This document shows, one piece after another, positions 46,494-47,793 of a stretch of 47,793 nucleotides of DNA. The DNA comes from an uncultured Lamprocystis sp. (GTDB taxonomy: Bacteria; Pseudomonadota; Gammaproteobacteria; Chromatiales; Chromatiaceae). The DNA is taken from contig NZ_CAIZIZ010000408.1 of NCBI RefSeq assembly GCF_903933125.1, forward strand, positions 1 through 47,793, written 5' to 3'. The notes under the pieces were generated by a model. That model had not been told where the DNA came from and made no database searches. It saw nothing but the letters and a program-made list of their open reading frames with translations. The position numbers and the translations under genes were made by a program. Within the stretch, counting starts at the first letter, position 1, and every line of letters begins with the position of its first letter.

Positions 46494-47792
46494 TCAATCC
46501 TCCACCGGCTCCGCCCACAAATCATGGTCCCCGGAGTCGGTGACGGTGACTTCGACGAAGTCGCCCGGGTCCAGTTCCCAGGCGCCGGGGATGATGACCA
46601 CGCCGTCGATTTCGGGGGCGTCGCCGGGGCCGCGGGCGATGACCTCGGCATCGTCCACCGTATCCACCAGGACGGTGAGGCGCTGGCCGATCCGCGCGGC
46701 GAGTTTGTCGCGGCTGATCTCGGCCTGGACGTCCATAAACCGGCCCAGGCGCTCCAGTTTGACGTCCTCCGGCACCGGGTCGGGCAAGGCGTTGGCCGCC
46801 GCCCCGGCGACCGCCGAATAGGGGAAGCAGCCGACCCGGTCGAGCCGCGCCGCGCGGATGAAGTCAAGCAGGGTTTCAAATTCGGCCGCGGTCTCGCCGG
46901 GAAAGCCGACGATGAAGGTGCTGCGCAGGACCAGGTCCGGGCACTGGGCGCGCCAGCGGGCGAGGCGTTCCAGCACGCGCTCGGCGGCGGCCGGCCGGCG
47001 CATCGCCTTGAGTACCCGTTCCGACCCATGCTGCAGCGGCATGTCCAGATAGGGCAGGATCACACCGTCCGCCATCAGCGGGATCAGGTCGTCCACATGA
47101 GGGTAGGGGTAGACATAGTGCATCCGCACCCAGGTCGGCAGTTCGCCCAGGGTGCGCGCCAGGGTCACCAGGTCGGTGGTCAGCGGCCGGCCCTTCCAGA
47201 AGTCCGGCCGATAGCGCAGGTCCAGGCCATAGGCGCTGGTGTCCTGGGCGATGACCAGCAGTTCACGCACGCCGGCCTCCACCAGGCGTTCGGCCTCGGT
47301 CAGGATCGCGCCGATGGGACGGCTGGCCAGGTCGCCGCGCAGACTGGGGATGATGCAGAAGGTGCAGCGGTGGTTGCAGCCCTCGGAGATCTTGAGATAG
47401 GCGTAGTGACGCGGGGTGAGCCGTACCCCCTGGGGCGGGACCAGGCTCTGGAAGGGGTCATGCGGGGCCGGCAGTTCGCGATGGACCGCGGCCATGACGG
47501 CGTCCAAATCGTGTGGTCCGGTGATGGCGAGCACCCGCGGGTAGGCGTCGCGGATCAGTTCGGCGCGGGCGCCCAGACAGCCGGTGACGATGACCTGGCC
47601 GTGCTCGCTCACGGCCTCGCCGATCGCTTCCAGTGACTCTTCCACCGCGGCGTCGATGAAGCCGCAGGTGTTGATGATGACCAGATCGGCCCCGTCGTAG
47701 CTCGGCGTGATGCCGAAGCCCTCGGCGCGCAGTTGGGTGAGGCTGTGTTCGGAGTCCGCGGTCGCCTTGGGACATCCCAGGCTCACGAAGCC
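46494..47792 (-). CDS. rimO: ribosomal protein S12 methylthiotransferase RimO, 5' end outside the window
   Basis: 432 visible residues; the start lies beyond the right edge (the frame is open to the last codon, reading '[10 protein letters not shown]'). The N-terminal UPF0004 domain has its three cluster cysteines in 'GCPKA', 'NTCGF' and 'TGCLG'. The radical-SAM motif C-N-H-R-C-T-F-C lies at about residue 138. The C-terminal TRAM domain ends '[14 protein letters not shown]'. '[20 protein letters not shown]' is typical of RimO rather than MiaB. It adds a methylthio group to the conserved Asp of ribosomal protein S12 using two [4Fe-4S] clusters. Confidence 0.96.
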   Translation of the reverse strand, partial: GFVSLGCPKATADSEHSLTQLRAEGFGITPSYDGADLVIINTCGFIDAAVEESLEAIGEAVSEHGQVIVTGCLGARAELIRDAYPRVLAITGPHDLDAVMAAVHRELPAPHDPFQSLVPPQGVRLTPRHYAYLKISEGCNHRCTFCIIPSLRGDLASRPIGAILTEAERLVEAGVRELLVIAQDTSAYGLDLRYRPDFWKGRPLTTDLVTLARTLGELPTWVRMHYVYPYPHVDDLIPLMADGVILPYLDMPLQHGSERVLKAMRRPAAAERVLERLARWRAQCPDLVLRSTFIVGFPGETAAEFETLLDFIRAARLDRVGCFPYSAVAGAAANALPDPVPEDVKLERLGRFMDVQAEISRDKLAARIGQRLTVLVDTVDDAEVIARGPGDAPEIDGVVIIPGAWELDPGDFVEVTVTDSGDHDLWAEPVED

Positions 47793-47793
47793 G

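Overview
The window is GC-rich DNA from what is most likely a gammaproteobacterium. The housekeeping genes ogt, xerD, yajQ, dsbC, malZ, uvrB and rimO, and the type IV pilus pseudopilin, all read as that class. A purple sulfur bacterium of the Chromatiaceae would fit the GC content and the palindromic intergenic repeats, but this is inference. The DNA is a core chromosome backbone interrupted by decaying accessory genes and one complete integrated element.

Layout. 1-2460: a hybrid sensor histidine kinase broken by an internal deletion, followed by the first 45 codons of a related gene. 2400-3857 (minus): a Rieske ferredoxin paired with a TrpD-like protein. 3858-4735: non-coding, with DnaA-box-like 9-mers and a palindromic repeat. 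4736-10860: ogt, xerD, yajQ, dsbC, a PP2C phosphatase, malZ and a small cytochrome c. 11268-17363: an accessory stretch holding a coiled-coil protein, a three-gene cluster around a KGGVGR-type ATPase fused to TPRs (now frameshifted), an mfd scrap, a MITE-like inverted repeat, tandem repeats and an exported protein of unknown function.

17479-33264 is a 15.73 kb integrated element in tRNA-Phe(GAA). It is bounded by a 56-bp direct repeat of the tRNA 3' end. It encodes a tyrosine integrase, a small cargo region, and a tightly coupled run of genes: HTH protein, YqaJ exonuclease, RecT annealase, Toprim primase, ATPase/helicase, two TubC-like docking proteins, a Q-like protein, a DEAD/DEAH helicase, a VRR-NUC nuclease, a DUF5681 protein and a RepA-like ATPase. 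There are no capsid, tail, portal or large-terminase genes, so it looks like a phage satellite or comparable replicating island. Its most distinctive signal is a 48-bp module, three 9-bp iterons plus a 21-bp tail ending TCTCTGA. The module occurs twice in direct orientation and once, more diverged, in inverted orientation, at the two ends of the helicase gene and next to attR. It is a candidate replication origin system.

33406-47793: tRNA-Asn, a FimT/GspH pseudopilin, an aspartate aminotransferase, a 1314-residue secreted FG-GAP/Calx-beta protein, uvrB, a LEA-type lipoprotein, a HigBA-like toxin-antitoxin pair with its operator, an NLR-like defence gene that has lost its NACHT domain and is frameshifted, and rimO running off the right edge. 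Positions 1-255 show nothing convincing.
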